Assembly: GCF_000814475.1 (NCBI RefSeq)
Contig: NZ_JSVC01000005.1
Location: 1-64,000, forward strand
DNA length: 64,000 nt
Source of the DNA: Flavihumibacter solisilvae
GTDB lineage: Bacteria; Bacteroidota; Bacteroidia; Chitinophagales; Chitinophagaceae
Reading direction: 5' to 3'
Shown here in pieces: positions 16,963-26,638 of this stretch. A program made the position numbers and the translations under genes. The notes under the pieces were generated by a model. It was not told the origin of the DNA and ran no database searches. It saw nothing but the letters and a program-made list of their open reading frames with translations. The first letter of the stretch is position 1; the number at the start of each line of letters is the position of its first letter.

Positions 16963-19536
16963 ATGGAAAGATTTCAACGCCTGGTTTTATTAGTAATATT
17001 ACTTGCAGGCTTCAGGCACTTACAGGCACAATCAGGTCTTTCAATAGGCAATTCGAAACTCCGGATCCATTGGGAGAAAAATGGCAGTGGCTGGCAAATT
17101 GCCGATTTGTCCGTGCGACAAAACGGGCAATGGAAACAACTGGAGAATGTTTCAGGTGAAGGAACATTAATTTATAGTGAGCAGGCTCCTGGTCCTGATG
17201 CCGTCCGGACATTTGAAAAAAATACAGGAGGTGCGTTTCCCGGCAAAAATTATCCCTGGCAAAACAGGGATTGGAACACGCTCACCAATGGTGTAGCGTT
17301 AAACACGGCAGGAAACGCTATCCATTATTTTTTTCAATCAGGGAAACAGGTTAGTAAAAACCGGGTACAGTTTCAGTATGAAGCCGAACAGGCGACTATT
17401 ATTTCAACATTTGAATTAGATGATCGCTACCCCAATGATATAGTGGTAAACCAGCAACTGAGAATAAAAAGAGACGGCTATTTCTCGCTCGCGACGCCCA
17501 CTCTTGTTTCGGTGAAGGAAGAAGAATTGACCTGGGCAACTGTGCCTGGCTATTTCCAGGGAAATGCAATCCAGAAAGATTTCATCAAAGCATACGCGTA
17601 CGGAATGGGAATTCCCGGGTTGCCGGTGGTATACAGGGAGCGTTGTGCCAGCACACTGTGCCCGATCATTTCAACGAAAAAGGGATTCACTGTTTCAGTA
17701 ATACCGGAACCGGGAATGGATCGTGATCCATGGGCGATAGATACTTTCACACACAAGGATTGGTTTATTGGATTGTCACACATGAACCGCAAAGCTGAAC
17801 TGGCTCCAACGCTTTATTACCCGGTGCTTGGTGAAACAAAATCGTACTTGAAAAAAGAAGAAACCATTTCGTACAGTTTCCGGTATAGTATTATCGATGG
17901 CGATTGGTTTAAGGCAATCAAACATGCGGTGAATGATGTGTACCGCTTTAATGAATCGCTTGCATTGCGTCAAAGTAAACAATCGCTTACCAGCCGGGTT
18001 TTGAATATGCGCCATTATGTGATTGATTCAGCTACTTCTTTATGGAGAGTTGAGGACTTTAATGGAATGCAGATCGGCGCGCAGGCTTATCTGGGTGGAG
18101 TAGTGGGTGCCAATCGCGATGCGATGAAAAATGCAGACTATGGCGCGATGTGGTACCTTGCAAAAGCCACTGACGATCCTTTTTTGAAATCAAAAGTGAT
18201 TCCCTATGCGCTCAATTTCAAGCTCGCGCAACAGAACGATACAGGGTTTTTTAAAGGAGCAGTAGCCGGGCAGTACTATCTCTCCAAATCAAAAAAGTTT
18301 GTAGAAGAATGGGGCAAGATCGTTGAGCCGATCGGTGTCACTTACTACACCATGCTGGATATTGGAAACATTTTATTGTTTGAACCAGGCAATGCACAAT
18401 TAAATGCAAGACTCCGGATGGGAGCTGAATTTTTAATGAGTAAGCAGAAGGCTGATGGGAGTTGGGCAGTAGCGTATGACGATACCACGCAGCAGGAAAT
18501 ATTTAAAGACATACCGGATGTACGACCTACATTTTACGGACTGCTTGTTGCTTATAAAATATTAAAGGAGCCGCGTTATCTTGAAGCGGCAAGGAAAGGA
18601 GCGGATTGGATATTGGCAAATAGTATTGCAACCGGCAGTTATCTTGGCGTGTGTGGTGATGCAAGATACGTTGCAGATTTTGCAACGGCCCAGACCGGGC
18701 AGGCAATGCTCGATCTTTTCGAAGTAACTCAAGAGCCGGCATATAGAGATGGGGCAATTATAGCAGCAAAGACCTATGTGAATTCCATTTACACACATCC
18801 GGTGGCGGGTACTGATACGAAAAAAGTTCGTGGAATCAGTAGGGAAGACTGGGAGATCTCTCAATCTGGGCTGAGCTTTGAACATGGCGGTATTCTTGGT
18901 TCTGCTAATATCCATGGTCCGATACAATTGTGCAGTCACGCGGGTTTTTTTACCCGGATGTCACAGATCACTGGTGAATCCATTTTCTCCGATATGGCCA
19001 GGGCTGGTGCTATTGGCCGTGATGCATTTGTCGATTCCAAAACCAGTGTGGCTTCTTATTACTGGAATGCGATGAATCGTGGTGCGGGACCTTATCCCCA
19101 TCATGCGTGGTGGCAGATTGGATGGATCACCGATTATTTGATGGCAGAAGCCGAATTACGCACGCGAGGCAATGTTATATTTCCCCGTGGCTTTGTTACA
19201 CCCAAAGTAGGCCCGCATCAAACTTATGGTTTTGCGCCAGGAAAAATTTACAACAATAACTGCAATCTGATTATCCGTGAAGGAGCTGTGGATGTTGATC
19301 ATCCTGCTATAGATTATATCCTGGCGCAATCGGAAAACAATGAGCGCTATTATGTTGTGATCCTGAATAATCGTGCGCAAAGCACAACGTTTAATCTTCG
19401 TTTCAATCCTGGAAAACTGGATAAAGTAAAAGGTATTCGCAGGATAAAGTCTTTGTCCGGTAACCAGGATATTAAGGAGGGAAAAATGACAATTCCGTCA
19501 TTTGGAGTGAATGTAATGGAGATATCAGTCAATTAA
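16963..19536 (+). CDS. Secreted helical-toroid protein, probable glycoside hydrolase or polysaccharide lyase of unassigned family
   Basis: An 857-residue protein starting at ATG 16963, which gives a clean signal peptide ending LQAQ; the longer frame starts with an internal TTG inside the susD 3' end. The N-terminal 330 residues look like a beta-sandwich. Residues about 340-730 are alpha-helical with repeats typical of an (alpha/alpha) toroid (AEFLMSKQKADGSWAVAY, AARKGADWILANS, ATAQTGQAMLDLFEVT, AWWQIGWITDYLMAEAELR). The C-terminal about 110 residues are beta-rich. The layout resembles toroidal glycosidases and lyases, but no family-specific catalytic signature was recognised, so substrate and mechanism are left open. 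Its place directly after SusD and before a GH2 enzyme argues for action on the imported glycan in the periplasm or at the surface. Confidence 0.65.
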   Translation: MERFQRLVLLVILLAGFRHLQAQSGLSIGNSKLRIHWEKNGSGWQIADLSVRQNGQWKQLENVSGEGTLIYSEQAPGPDAVRTFEKNTGGAFPGKNYPWQNRDWNTLTNGVALNTAGNAIHYFFQSGKQVSKNRVQFQYEAEQATIISTFELDDRYPNDIVVNQQLRIKRDGYFSLATPTLVSVKEEELTWATVPGYFQGNAIQKDFIKAYAYGMGIPGLPVVYRERCASTLCPIISTKKGFTVSVIPEPGMDRDPWAIDTFTHKDWFIGLSHMNRKAELAPTLYYPVLGETKSYLKKEETISYSFRYSIIDGDWFKAIKHAVNDVYRFNESLALRQSKQSLTSRVLNMRHYVIDSATSLWRVEDFNGMQIGAQAYLGGVVGANRDAMKNADYGAMWYLAKATDDPFLKSKVIPYALNFKLAQQNDTGFFKGAVAGQYYLSKSKKFVEEWGKIVEPIGVTYYTMLDIGNILLFEPGNAQLNARLRMGAEFLMSKQKADGSWAVAYDDTTQQEIFKDIPDVRPTFYGLLVAYKILKEPRYLEAARKGADWILANSIATGSYLGVCGDARYVADFATAQTGQAMLDLFEVTQEPAYRDGAIIAAKTYVNSIYTHPVAGTDTKKVRGISREDWEISQSGLSFEHGGILGSANIHGPIQLCSHAGFFTRMSQITGESIFSDMARAGAIGRDAFVDSKTSVASYYWNAMNRGAGPYPHHAWWQIGWITDYLMAEAELRTRGNVIFPRGFVTPKVGPHQTYGFAPGKIYNNNCNLIIREGAVDVDHPAIDYILAQSENNERYYVVILNNRAQSTTFNLRFNPGKLDKVKGIRRIKSLSGNQDIKEGKMTIPSFGVNVMEISVN

Positions 19537-19554
19537 TTTGAGAATAGAAATACT

Positions 19555-21558
19555 ATGGAACTGGTGAAAAAAATATTTGTGTTGTTCTTCCTGGTGGCAA
19601 TCTTTGGGAATTCTGCAGCGAGCCAGCATCATGATCCAAAAGCTAAAGTGGACCTTGGCGGTAACTGGACATTTGCATTAGACCCGGTAAGGGTGGGCGA
19701 AACGCAGGGATGGTATGAACCCGGTTTCAACTCGTCATCTTTTGATAAAGTAAAAGTGCCTCATTGCTTTTCAACGGACCCCCGTTATTATTTATATACA
19801 GGGTCGGCATGGTATTTCAGAGAGTTTACAGGATCAGTGTCGGGTAATGAGCATAGCTTTCTAAGGTTTGATGCTGTTTTTTATAAAGCCAAAGTTTGGG
19901 TCAATGGTCAACTGGCCGGTAGTCATGAAGGAGGTTATACGCCTTTTGAGTTAGATATCACACATTTATTAAAGTCCCGGAATACCCTTGCGATCCAGGT
20001 AGATAATTCATGGGATACAACCACGATCCCTGGCGCAAAAACAAATGTCAGTTCGGCTTCAATCAATTCGCAGCAGGTTTACCCATGGATCAATTATGGT
20101 GGTATTATAAGGCCTGTTTATATCATCAAAAGACCGGCAGTGTTTGTCAACAATGTAAAGATTACGGCGGATCCCGACCTGGAAAAAGGTTCGGCTGTTA
20201 TCCGGATCATTGCTGATGTGCGAAACAGTTCTGCTGAGACTTCATCACGGGCTATTACGGCCGCTGTGTTTGACGGCGATAAAAAAATTAATCTTTCATG
20301 GAAGCAGGTTAATATAACCGTTGAAGCAGGTGCTGCAAAAACAGCAGCGTTTGTAGGAACTATGGCGAAAGCGGATGTGAGGCTTTGGAACCAGGATCAG
20401 CCACATCTTTATAAAGTGTCCGTCACTTGCGGTGATCAGACTGTTCATTACAATTTCGGCATACGCAAGGTAGAAGTAAATGGTGTGCATGTATTGTTGA
20501 ATGGTGAACCACTTAAAATGGGCGGTTGTAACAGGCCATTGGATTATCCAGGTTCAGGCTCCATGGAAACTGATGAGGTGTTGCAGACAGATATGCAGCT
20601 AATTAAAGGCGGCAGCATGGAGCTTTCACGGATCAATCATCACGCTGCTTCTGAAGAAATGCTGGATTGGGCGGATAAGAACGGTCTGTTGATTATCACG
20701 GAACCAGGTAACTGGCAGCTTACCCCGAAACAGATGAGCGATACCATGATGCGCAGGAAATTTCAACAACAAATGCGTGAGATGACAGAGCGTGACTGGA
20801 ATCATCCGAGTGTGATCGCTTATAGTGTAGGAAATGAATTTCCATCGCAGACGGAAGAAGGCCGGGCCTGGGTGCGTGACATGAAAGATTTTGTCAAATC
20901 ATTAGATGATTCGCGACTCGTTACTTTCGCCAGTATGATCGTTTTCCGGGATTTTATTAAAGCACCGGAAGAGGAAGCTTCTCAATATGTCGATTTTGTA
21001 AGCGCCAACATTTACGGCGATCATTTGCTGCACCTGGAAAGGATTCATAAGCTCTATCCCGGCAAACCGATTTACGTAAGTGAGTTTGGCTGGCGGACCG
21101 ATGGCGTTAAGAATGAGGAAGAGCGGGTGGCCCGGTTGAAAAAAGCTATGCAGGATTTCAGGAAGTGTGATTACCTCATAGGCGCGTCGGTATGGACCTT
21201 TAATGATTACCTCAGCCGCTTCCCAGGTACGAATCCGAATGGTTATCGACCCTGGGGACTGGTATCGCCGCAGAGAGAAAAACGTGGTATGTACCTGGCC
21301 TGGCAAGAGGAATTTGCGCCTGCAGTTGTTGAATTGATTGGTAGAACAACTGGTAGAGCGACGATAAAAGTTACAGCGAGAAAGGATTTCCCTTCTTATA
21401 CATTAAGAGGATACAAATTAAAGTGCAGCGACCAGTTGTTACCGTTGAATACATTGACACCGGGGCAGAGCCAGGAGTTAACGATCGAAATCACGGGTGG
21501 CATGCAAGTGCAATTGATAAAGCCCGGAGGATTTGTGATCCTGGAGAAAAAACTATAA
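19555..21558 (+). CDS. Glycoside hydrolase family 2 protein (beta-galactosidase/beta-glucuronidase type)
   Basis: A 667-residue secreted enzyme. A signal peptide (about 1-22) precedes the GH2 sugar-binding jelly roll (about 30-190, LGGNWTF and WYFREFTG), an Ig-like middle domain (about 195-300) and a TIM barrel (about 300-590). The catalytic pair is visible: acid/base Glu428 in YSVGNEFP and nucleophile Glu510 in YVSEFGWRTDG, so a retaining mechanism is expected. The barrel start GVHVLLNGEPLKMGGCNR is also typical of GH2. Specificity (galactoside, glucuronide or mannoside) cannot be read from these motifs. It is 18 bp downstream of the toroid protein and 4 bp upstream of the esterase, firmly within the operon. 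Confidence 0.92.
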   Translation: MELVKKIFVLFFLVAIFGNSAASQHHDPKAKVDLGGNWTFALDPVRVGETQGWYEPGFNSSSFDKVKVPHCFSTDPRYYLYTGSAWYFREFTGSVSGNEHSFLRFDAVFYKAKVWVNGQLAGSHEGGYTPFELDITHLLKSRNTLAIQVDNSWDTTTIPGAKTNVSSASINSQQVYPWINYGGIIRPVYIIKRPAVFVNNVKITADPDLEKGSAVIRIIADVRNSSAETSSRAITAAVFDGDKKINLSWKQVNITVEAGAAKTAAFVGTMAKADVRLWNQDQPHLYKVSVTCGDQTVHYNFGIRKVEVNGVHVLLNGEPLKMGGCNRPLDYPGSGSMETDEVLQTDMQLIKGGSMELSRINHHAASEEMLDWADKNGLLIITEPGNWQLTPKQMSDTMMRRKFQQQMREMTERDWNHPSVIAYSVGNEFPSQTEEGRAWVRDMKDFVKSLDDSRLVTFASMIVFRDFIKAPEEEASQYVDFVSANIYGDHLLHLERIHKLYPGKPIYVSEFGWRTDGVKNEEERVARLKKAMQDFRKCDYLIGASVWTFNDYLSRFPGTNPNGYRPWGLVSPQREKRGMYLAWQEEFAPAVVELIGRTTGRATIKVTARKDFPSYTLRGYKLKCSDQLLPLNTLTPGQSQELTIEITGGMQVQLIKPGGFVILEKKL

Positions 21559-21562
21559 CAGC

Positions 21563-22381
21563 GTGAGATTATTGGCTTATATGATCTGTTCCTGCATACT
21601 CATACATGCACATGCGCAGCCTGTCGTTTATTTAGTGGCGGGACAAAGTAATGCACAAGGGATGGGCGATGCCGCGCTTTCAACAAAAGCCCCGACAAAC
21701 GCATGGCAGTATTCATTCGCCAAAGATTCCTTACTGCCGCTTGCAGATCCCTGCGGATTTGATGAGCTGAGCTTTAAACCTTCGGCTTCAGGAAGTGCCT
21801 GGCCTTCCTTTGCAGCTGAATATTCAGGAAAGAGTGGAAGAAGTATTTTGATTGTACAGGCAGCACGTGGAGGAAGTTCCTGTACCAAAGCATCGGAACT
21901 CGGCAGCTATGGCACCTGGGCAGAAAGCGGTGTACTGTTTTCCAACTCTATTCTGAAGACAAAAGCAGCACTTAAAAAAACAAGTGGTTCATTGGCCGGG
22001 ATAATATGGCTACAGGGCGAACGTGATGCCAATGCTATCAATGACAAAAAGCAGACAGCCAATCAATACAAAACCGGGTTGAAGAATCTTATTGAAAGAT
22101 TCCAACTCGAATTAGGGGATATACCTTTTTACATCGTGCTTACGGGCTATTACAGAGATCATCCTAAGGAGGGATTTGATGCAGTGCGCAAGGTGCAGGA
22201 GGAGGTGGCGAAGGAGATGAGGAATGTGTTCGTCGTATATAAGAACACGCATAGGTTTTTGACAAAAAAATTATTGCAGGAAAAAGATGGCATTCATTAT
22301 ACACAGCCTGCCTTAAATGAATTGGGGACTGCCATCGCCCGCAGAATAATCACTATCGAAAAACGAAAAATTGAAGAATGA
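21563..22381 (+). CDS. Sialate O-acetylesterase-like (SASA/SGNH) carbohydrate esterase
   Basis: A 272-residue secreted esterase. The GTG start at 21563 gives a full signal peptide ending AHAQ; an ATG six codons later would shorten it. SGNH blocks are visible: GQSN with the nucleophile Ser29, the WLQGERDAN block, and Asp242-Gly-Ile-His245 as the acid-base part of the triad. Such enzymes remove acetyl groups from glycans such as xylan, pectin or sialic acids. Its presence with GH2 and the toroid enzyme suggests an acetylated substrate. Its last four bases overlap the start of the next gene (ATGA), implying translational coupling. Confidence 0.88.
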   Translation: MRLLAYMICSCILIHAHAQPVVYLVAGQSNAQGMGDAALSTKAPTNAWQYSFAKDSLLPLADPCGFDELSFKPSASGSAWPSFAAEYSGKSGRSILIVQAARGGSSCTKASELGSYGTWAESGVLFSNSILKTKAALKKTSGSLAGIIWLQGERDANAINDKKQTANQYKTGLKNLIERFQLELGDIPFYIVLTGYYRDHPKEGFDAVRKVQEEVAKEMRNVFVVYKNTHRFLTKKLLQEKDGIHYTQPALNELGTAIARRIITIEKRKIEE

Positions 22382-24660
22382 TCAAACGTGGAACAGGTGA
22401 AAAGCAATGTTTTCCTTTGGAAAGAATTGAAGCCGACCTTATAATAACGGGAGGAGGGATGTCAGGTGTATGCTGCGCCATCACAGCAGCACGGCAGGGT
22501 TTGAAGGTAGTGCTGGTCCAGGACCGTAGTGTATTGGGTGGCAATGCGAGCAGTGAAGTGCGCTTATGGATCCTGGGAGCAACATCGCATATGGGTAACA
22601 ATAACCGTTGGGCACGCGAAGGCGGTGTCGTGGATGAAATACTGGTCGAGAATACTTATCGGAATCCTGAGGGCAACCCGATTATATTCGATGCCATATT
22701 GCTTGATAAAGTGGTGAGTGAACCTAATATCAGGTTGTTACTGAATACCGCCGTATATGATGTTCAAAAAAAGGATGCTGAAACGATTGAATTATTAAAG
22801 GCATATTGTAGTCAAAGCCAGTCAAGCTACGAATTGAAAGCGCAGTTGTTTTGTGACGCTTCCGGCGACGGGGTAGTAGGATTCCTGTCTGGCGCAGCAT
22901 TCCGCATGGGAGCAGAAAGTAAAGAGGAATTTGGTGAGTTGTTTGCGCCGGATAAAAGTTATGGAGAGCTGCTTGGACATTCATTGTACTTCTATTCGAA
23001 GGACGTTGGCAAACCTGTAAAATTTATTCCACCTTCGTTTGCGTTGGACGACATTACCAAAATTCCGCGCTTCAGGAGTTTTAACGCAAAAGAGTATGGT
23101 TGCAAACTGTGGTGGATTGAATATGGTGGGCGCATGGATACTGTACATGACACGGAGAAAATTAAGTGGGAGCTATGGAAAATTGTGTATGGTGTATGGG
23201 ACCATATCAAAAACTCAGGTCTATTCCCGGAAGCCGAAAATCTTACCTTGGAATGGGTGGGTATGATTCCCGGAAAGCGTGAGAGCCGCCGGTTTGAAGG
23301 TGATTATATGTTGGTTCAGCAGGATATTGTTGAACAGCGCAAACATGATGATGCTGTCGCCTTTGGCGGCTGGAGTATAGATCTGCATCCTTCCGATGGC
23401 GTCTATTCGAACCTCCCTGGTTGTAATCAATGGCATAGTAAGGGGATCTACCAGATTCCGTACCGCTGTTTGTATTCAAAAAATATCAGCAATTTGTTTT
23501 TGGCAGGCCGCATCATCAGTGCGTCGCATGTGGCGTTCGGTTCTTCAAGGGTTATGGCCACGGCCGCATACCTGGCACAGGCAGTAGCTGTGGCTGCAGC
23601 TGTTTGTAAAGAGAATAATTGCTTGCCTGCTGCGCTTGTGTCGGGCAAACGAATTGGGATCGTACAACAAAAGTTACTGGCATCCGGGCAATATATTCCG
23701 GGAGTTGAAGCAATAGAAAAAAATGACTTGTTACAGGAAGCCATTATAACAGCAAGCAGTGAACTACATCTGCAGGCTATGCCGGAAAACGGCGGGCTTA
23801 AGTCATTGGATCTTGCTGTAGCCCAGTTGATACCTTTTGAAGCCGGTGATATTCCTGCAGTCAACTTTCATGCAGTAGCAGAGGAAGCTACTACATTAGA
23901 GGTTGAAATAAGGGTATCTTCGAAAGCAGGCAACTTCACACCGGATGAATCGAAACAACGCTTTTCATTCCCACTGCAACCCGGCAGGAATTGTATTGCT
24001 GTAAAGCCTGCTGCTGCAATCAAAGAATCGCAATACGTATTCATTTTGCTTCACAAAAACCCAATGATCAAAGTGTATAGGTCGGACCTGCGCATTACAG
24101 GTATTTTGTCGGTATTCAATACTGTTAATCCCGATGTTTCCAATTATGGCAAACAGGAAGCCACTGGCGGTATTGGTGTTGATAGTTTTGAGTTCTGGTG
24201 TCCGCAACGCAGGCCGGAAGGTCATAACCTTGCCTTTCAGTTGGCAAGGCCGGTCACGTCTTTTGGCGCTGCGAATGTTGTCAATGGTATTGCACGGCCC
24301 TCTACAAGGCCCAATGCCTGGGTAGCAGATTTCAGCGACGAAAGACCTGCGTTGAAATTACAGTGGAAAGAGGCTAAAGAAATCAAAAGGCTGCAATTGA
24401 GTTTCGACACTGACTTCGATCACCCGATGGAATCTGTTTTGATGACGCATCCCGAAACAGCCATGCCTTTCTGTATCCGGAATTATAAAGTATATGACGA
24501 CAGGGGAAATCTTATTTATGAAAAGAAGGATAATTACCAAACGCGCAATGAGATAATTTTCAATGACGTGATAAAAACCAATAGTATTGTCGTTGAAGTG
24601 GAACACCCCTCCAGGAATATCCCCGCGGCGATTTTTGAAGTGAGGGCATACAGGGATTAA
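22378..24660 (+). CDS. FAD-dependent oxidoreductase with C-terminal beta-sandwich region
   Basis: A 760-residue protein. A Rossmann FAD-binding start GGGMSG at 25-30 is followed by VVLVQDRSVLGGNASSEVRLWILG, the signature of the PF12831-type FAD oxidoreductases, and AGRIISASHVAFGSSRVMATAAYLAQAVAVAA near residue 380-410 closes the flavin domain. The last about 290 residues have no flavin features; about 640-760 look like a discoidin/galactose-binding-like sandwich (ARPSTRPNAWVADFSDERPALKLQW, RNYKVYDDRGN). No signal peptide is seen, so a cytoplasmic location is predicted even though a sugar-binding-like tail is present. The reaction is unknown; the operon context suggests oxidation of a sugar or uronate. 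It overlaps the esterase stop by 4 bp. Confidence 0.75.
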   Translation: MIKRGTGEKQCFPLERIEADLIITGGGMSGVCCAITAARQGLKVVLVQDRSVLGGNASSEVRLWILGATSHMGNNNRWAREGGVVDEILVENTYRNPEGNPIIFDAILLDKVVSEPNIRLLLNTAVYDVQKKDAETIELLKAYCSQSQSSYELKAQLFCDASGDGVVGFLSGAAFRMGAESKEEFGELFAPDKSYGELLGHSLYFYSKDVGKPVKFIPPSFALDDITKIPRFRSFNAKEYGCKLWWIEYGGRMDTVHDTEKIKWELWKIVYGVWDHIKNSGLFPEAENLTLEWVGMIPGKRESRRFEGDYMLVQQDIVEQRKHDDAVAFGGWSIDLHPSDGVYSNLPGCNQWHSKGIYQIPYRCLYSKNISNLFLAGRIISASHVAFGSSRVMATAAYLAQAVAVAAAVCKENNCLPAALVSGKRIGIVQQKLLASGQYIPGVEAIEKNDLLQEAIITASSELHLQAMPENGGLKSLDLAVAQLIPFEAGDIPAVNFHAVAEEATTLEVEIRVSSKAGNFTPDESKQRFSFPLQPGRNCIAVKPAAAIKESQYVFILLHKNPMIKVYRSDLRITGILSVFNTVNPDVSNYGKQEATGGIGVDSFEFWCPQRRPEGHNLAFQLARPVTSFGAANVVNGIARPSTRPNAWVADFSDERPALKLQWKEAKEIKRLQLSFDTDFDHPMESVLMTHPETAMPFCIRNYKVYDDRGNLIYEKKDNYQTRNEIIFNDVIKTNSIVVEVEHPSRNIPAAIFEVRAYRD

Positions 24661-24695
24661 GGATCGAGAGGTTTAAAAGAATAAAATGAATTGAA

Positions 24696-26417
24696 ATGGA
24701 TAAGTACATAGACGCTTCTGTTATTATTATCTTCTCCGTATTCATCATGCTGGTCGGGATTTCATTTTCACGCACTGGCCGTAACCTGAAATCTTTTTTT
24801 GCAGGCGGTGAAGCAGTACCCTGGACCATTGGCGGGTTGTCCCTGTTTATGAGTTTTTTTTCGTCGGGTACATTTGTGGCGTGGGGATCCATCGCTTATA
24901 AGTATGGGTGGGTGGCTGTTACTATTCAGTGGACAATGTGCATTGGCGCATTGGTGACCGGGTTGTATGTGGCGCCCAAATGGAAGGCAACCGGTAATCT
25001 TACAGCCGCGGAGTTTATTCGGGAACGGCTGGGCCCGAAAGTGCAGCAAAGCTATATCTATATTTTCATGCTCGTTTCGTTGTTCATCAAAGGCTCGGTG
25101 TTGTATGCAGTTGCACGATTGGTGAGCACTTCTTTAGATTTTCCATTGTTGCCTGTAACTGTAGTGTTAGGCGTTTTGATGATAGCCTATACTGCTGTGG
25201 GGGGCTTATGGGCAGTAATGGTGACAGATATTTTGCAGTTTGCCATTCTTACGGCTGCAGTATTGTTGATTATTCCACTCGTATTCAATGAGGCGGGTGG
25301 TTTCAATAAATTCCTGGCAAATGTACCCGGTGATTTTTTCAATGTTGTAAATGGTGAATATACCTGGGCCTTTATTGCTGCCTTTGCATTGTATCATGTT
25401 TTTTATATTGGTGGCAACTGGACTTTTGTGCAACGCTATACCAGTGTAGATAAACCAAAGTCTGCTTCCAAAGTAGCTTATCTTTTTGCTGCTTTGTACC
25501 TCATCAGTCCCATTTTATGGATGTTGCCACCCATGGTTTATAAAACTATTAACCCCACGCTGACGGGCATGGATACTGAAAATGCCTACCTTATGGTTTG
25601 TAAGCATGTGCTGCCTGCAGGGTTGATGGGCCTGATATTAACCGGCATGTATTTCTCTACTTCGGCTTCGGCCAATACGGCATTGAATGTAGTCTCCGCA
25701 GTGTTCACGAACGATATTTATAAAGAGAAAATAAATCCCCATGCGTCGGATAAGAAACTGATGCAGGTGGCGAGGGCTTCTTCCTGGGCTTTTGGTTTTG
25801 GGATGATTGCTGTGGCGCTGATTGTACCATTGATTGGGGGGCTTGTTGAGTTTACGCTCTCTATCGGTGCTGTGACGGGTGGTCCGCTTCTTGCGCCGCC
25901 TATCTGGGCTTTGTTCAGCAAAAGATTAAGTGGTAAGGCGACATTATGGATCACCATCTTTTCACTTACTGTGAATCTGGTCTTTAAAATGGTAACACCG
26001 ATAGCATTTGATTTCAGGTTAAGCCGTGCGAATGAAATGCTGTTGGGTGTGGGACTGCCCTTTCTTTTATTATTGATAAATGAAGTCGTTGCTGCCACAA
26101 AGAATAGAGTAAGCGATGAATACCTGAAGATGAAGGAAATTAAGGCACAACGATCAGTCACAGCAGCCATGGGCATGGATGAAGAAGAGGCGTTGGCTGT
26201 TAAAGAACAAAATCGGTTTGGTTTGCGAATGATCGCTTTTTCGCTCAGTTTTATTGCCGTGCTTTTATATATTTTGTGCCTGGTGACAATCAAAGGAACG
26301 GCGCTGGTCGCTGGAATTGCCACTGTGATACTATTTTCTGCGTTGATACCTTATAGGGCGTCGTTAAAAGTCGGGACAAAAGAAGTATCCGGCCGGATTG
26401 CTTCCCCTGAATTGTAG
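24696..26417 (+). CDS. Sodium:solute symporter (SSS family) of the glycan operon
   Basis: A 573-residue inner-membrane protein with about 13-14 hydrophobic segments. It starts with YIDASVIIIFSVFIMLVGISFS and contains the SSS-type early motif SFFAGGEAVPWTIGGLSLFMSFFSSGTFVAWGS and a GMYFSTSASANTALNVVSAVFTNDIY segment around the predicted sodium site. A hydrophilic loop at about 470-500 precedes the last helices. It probably imports the monosaccharide or uronic acid released by the upstream enzymes with sodium. It is 35 bp after the FAD oxidoreductase and is the last gene of the operon; a long noncoding region follows. Confidence 0.92.
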   Translation: MDKYIDASVIIIFSVFIMLVGISFSRTGRNLKSFFAGGEAVPWTIGGLSLFMSFFSSGTFVAWGSIAYKYGWVAVTIQWTMCIGALVTGLYVAPKWKATGNLTAAEFIRERLGPKVQQSYIYIFMLVSLFIKGSVLYAVARLVSTSLDFPLLPVTVVLGVLMIAYTAVGGLWAVMVTDILQFAILTAAVLLIIPLVFNEAGGFNKFLANVPGDFFNVVNGEYTWAFIAAFALYHVFYIGGNWTFVQRYTSVDKPKSASKVAYLFAALYLISPILWMLPPMVYKTINPTLTGMDTENAYLMVCKHVLPAGLMGLILTGMYFSTSASANTALNVVSAVFTNDIYKEKINPHASDKKLMQVARASSWAFGFGMIAVALIVPLIGGLVEFTLSIGAVTGGPLLAPPIWALFSKRLSGKATLWITIFSLTVNLVFKMVTPIAFDFRLSRANEMLLGVGLPFLLLLINEVVAATKNRVSDEYLKMKEIKAQRSVTAAMGMDEEEALAVKEQNRFGLRMIAFSLSFIAVLLYILCLVTIKGTALVAGIATVILFSALIPYRASLKVGTKEVSGRIASPEL

Positions 26418-26638
26418 ATCCACGACATCACTGGCAACCATAACACATGTCATTCAGGCCACCTGGACCGATTATTCCCTAAATAAGACCGATTAATTGC
26501 CATTTTGTACAGTTTGTTCCAAGCTTTTGGAAATTCTCTTTTTGGTGAGTAACTAGCATGCTGATTCTGCGGTAACGCAACCATCACAAATTGAATTCCA
26601 GGCGTTCTTTGATAAGCAACTCTTCGTGAAGCCGTCCC

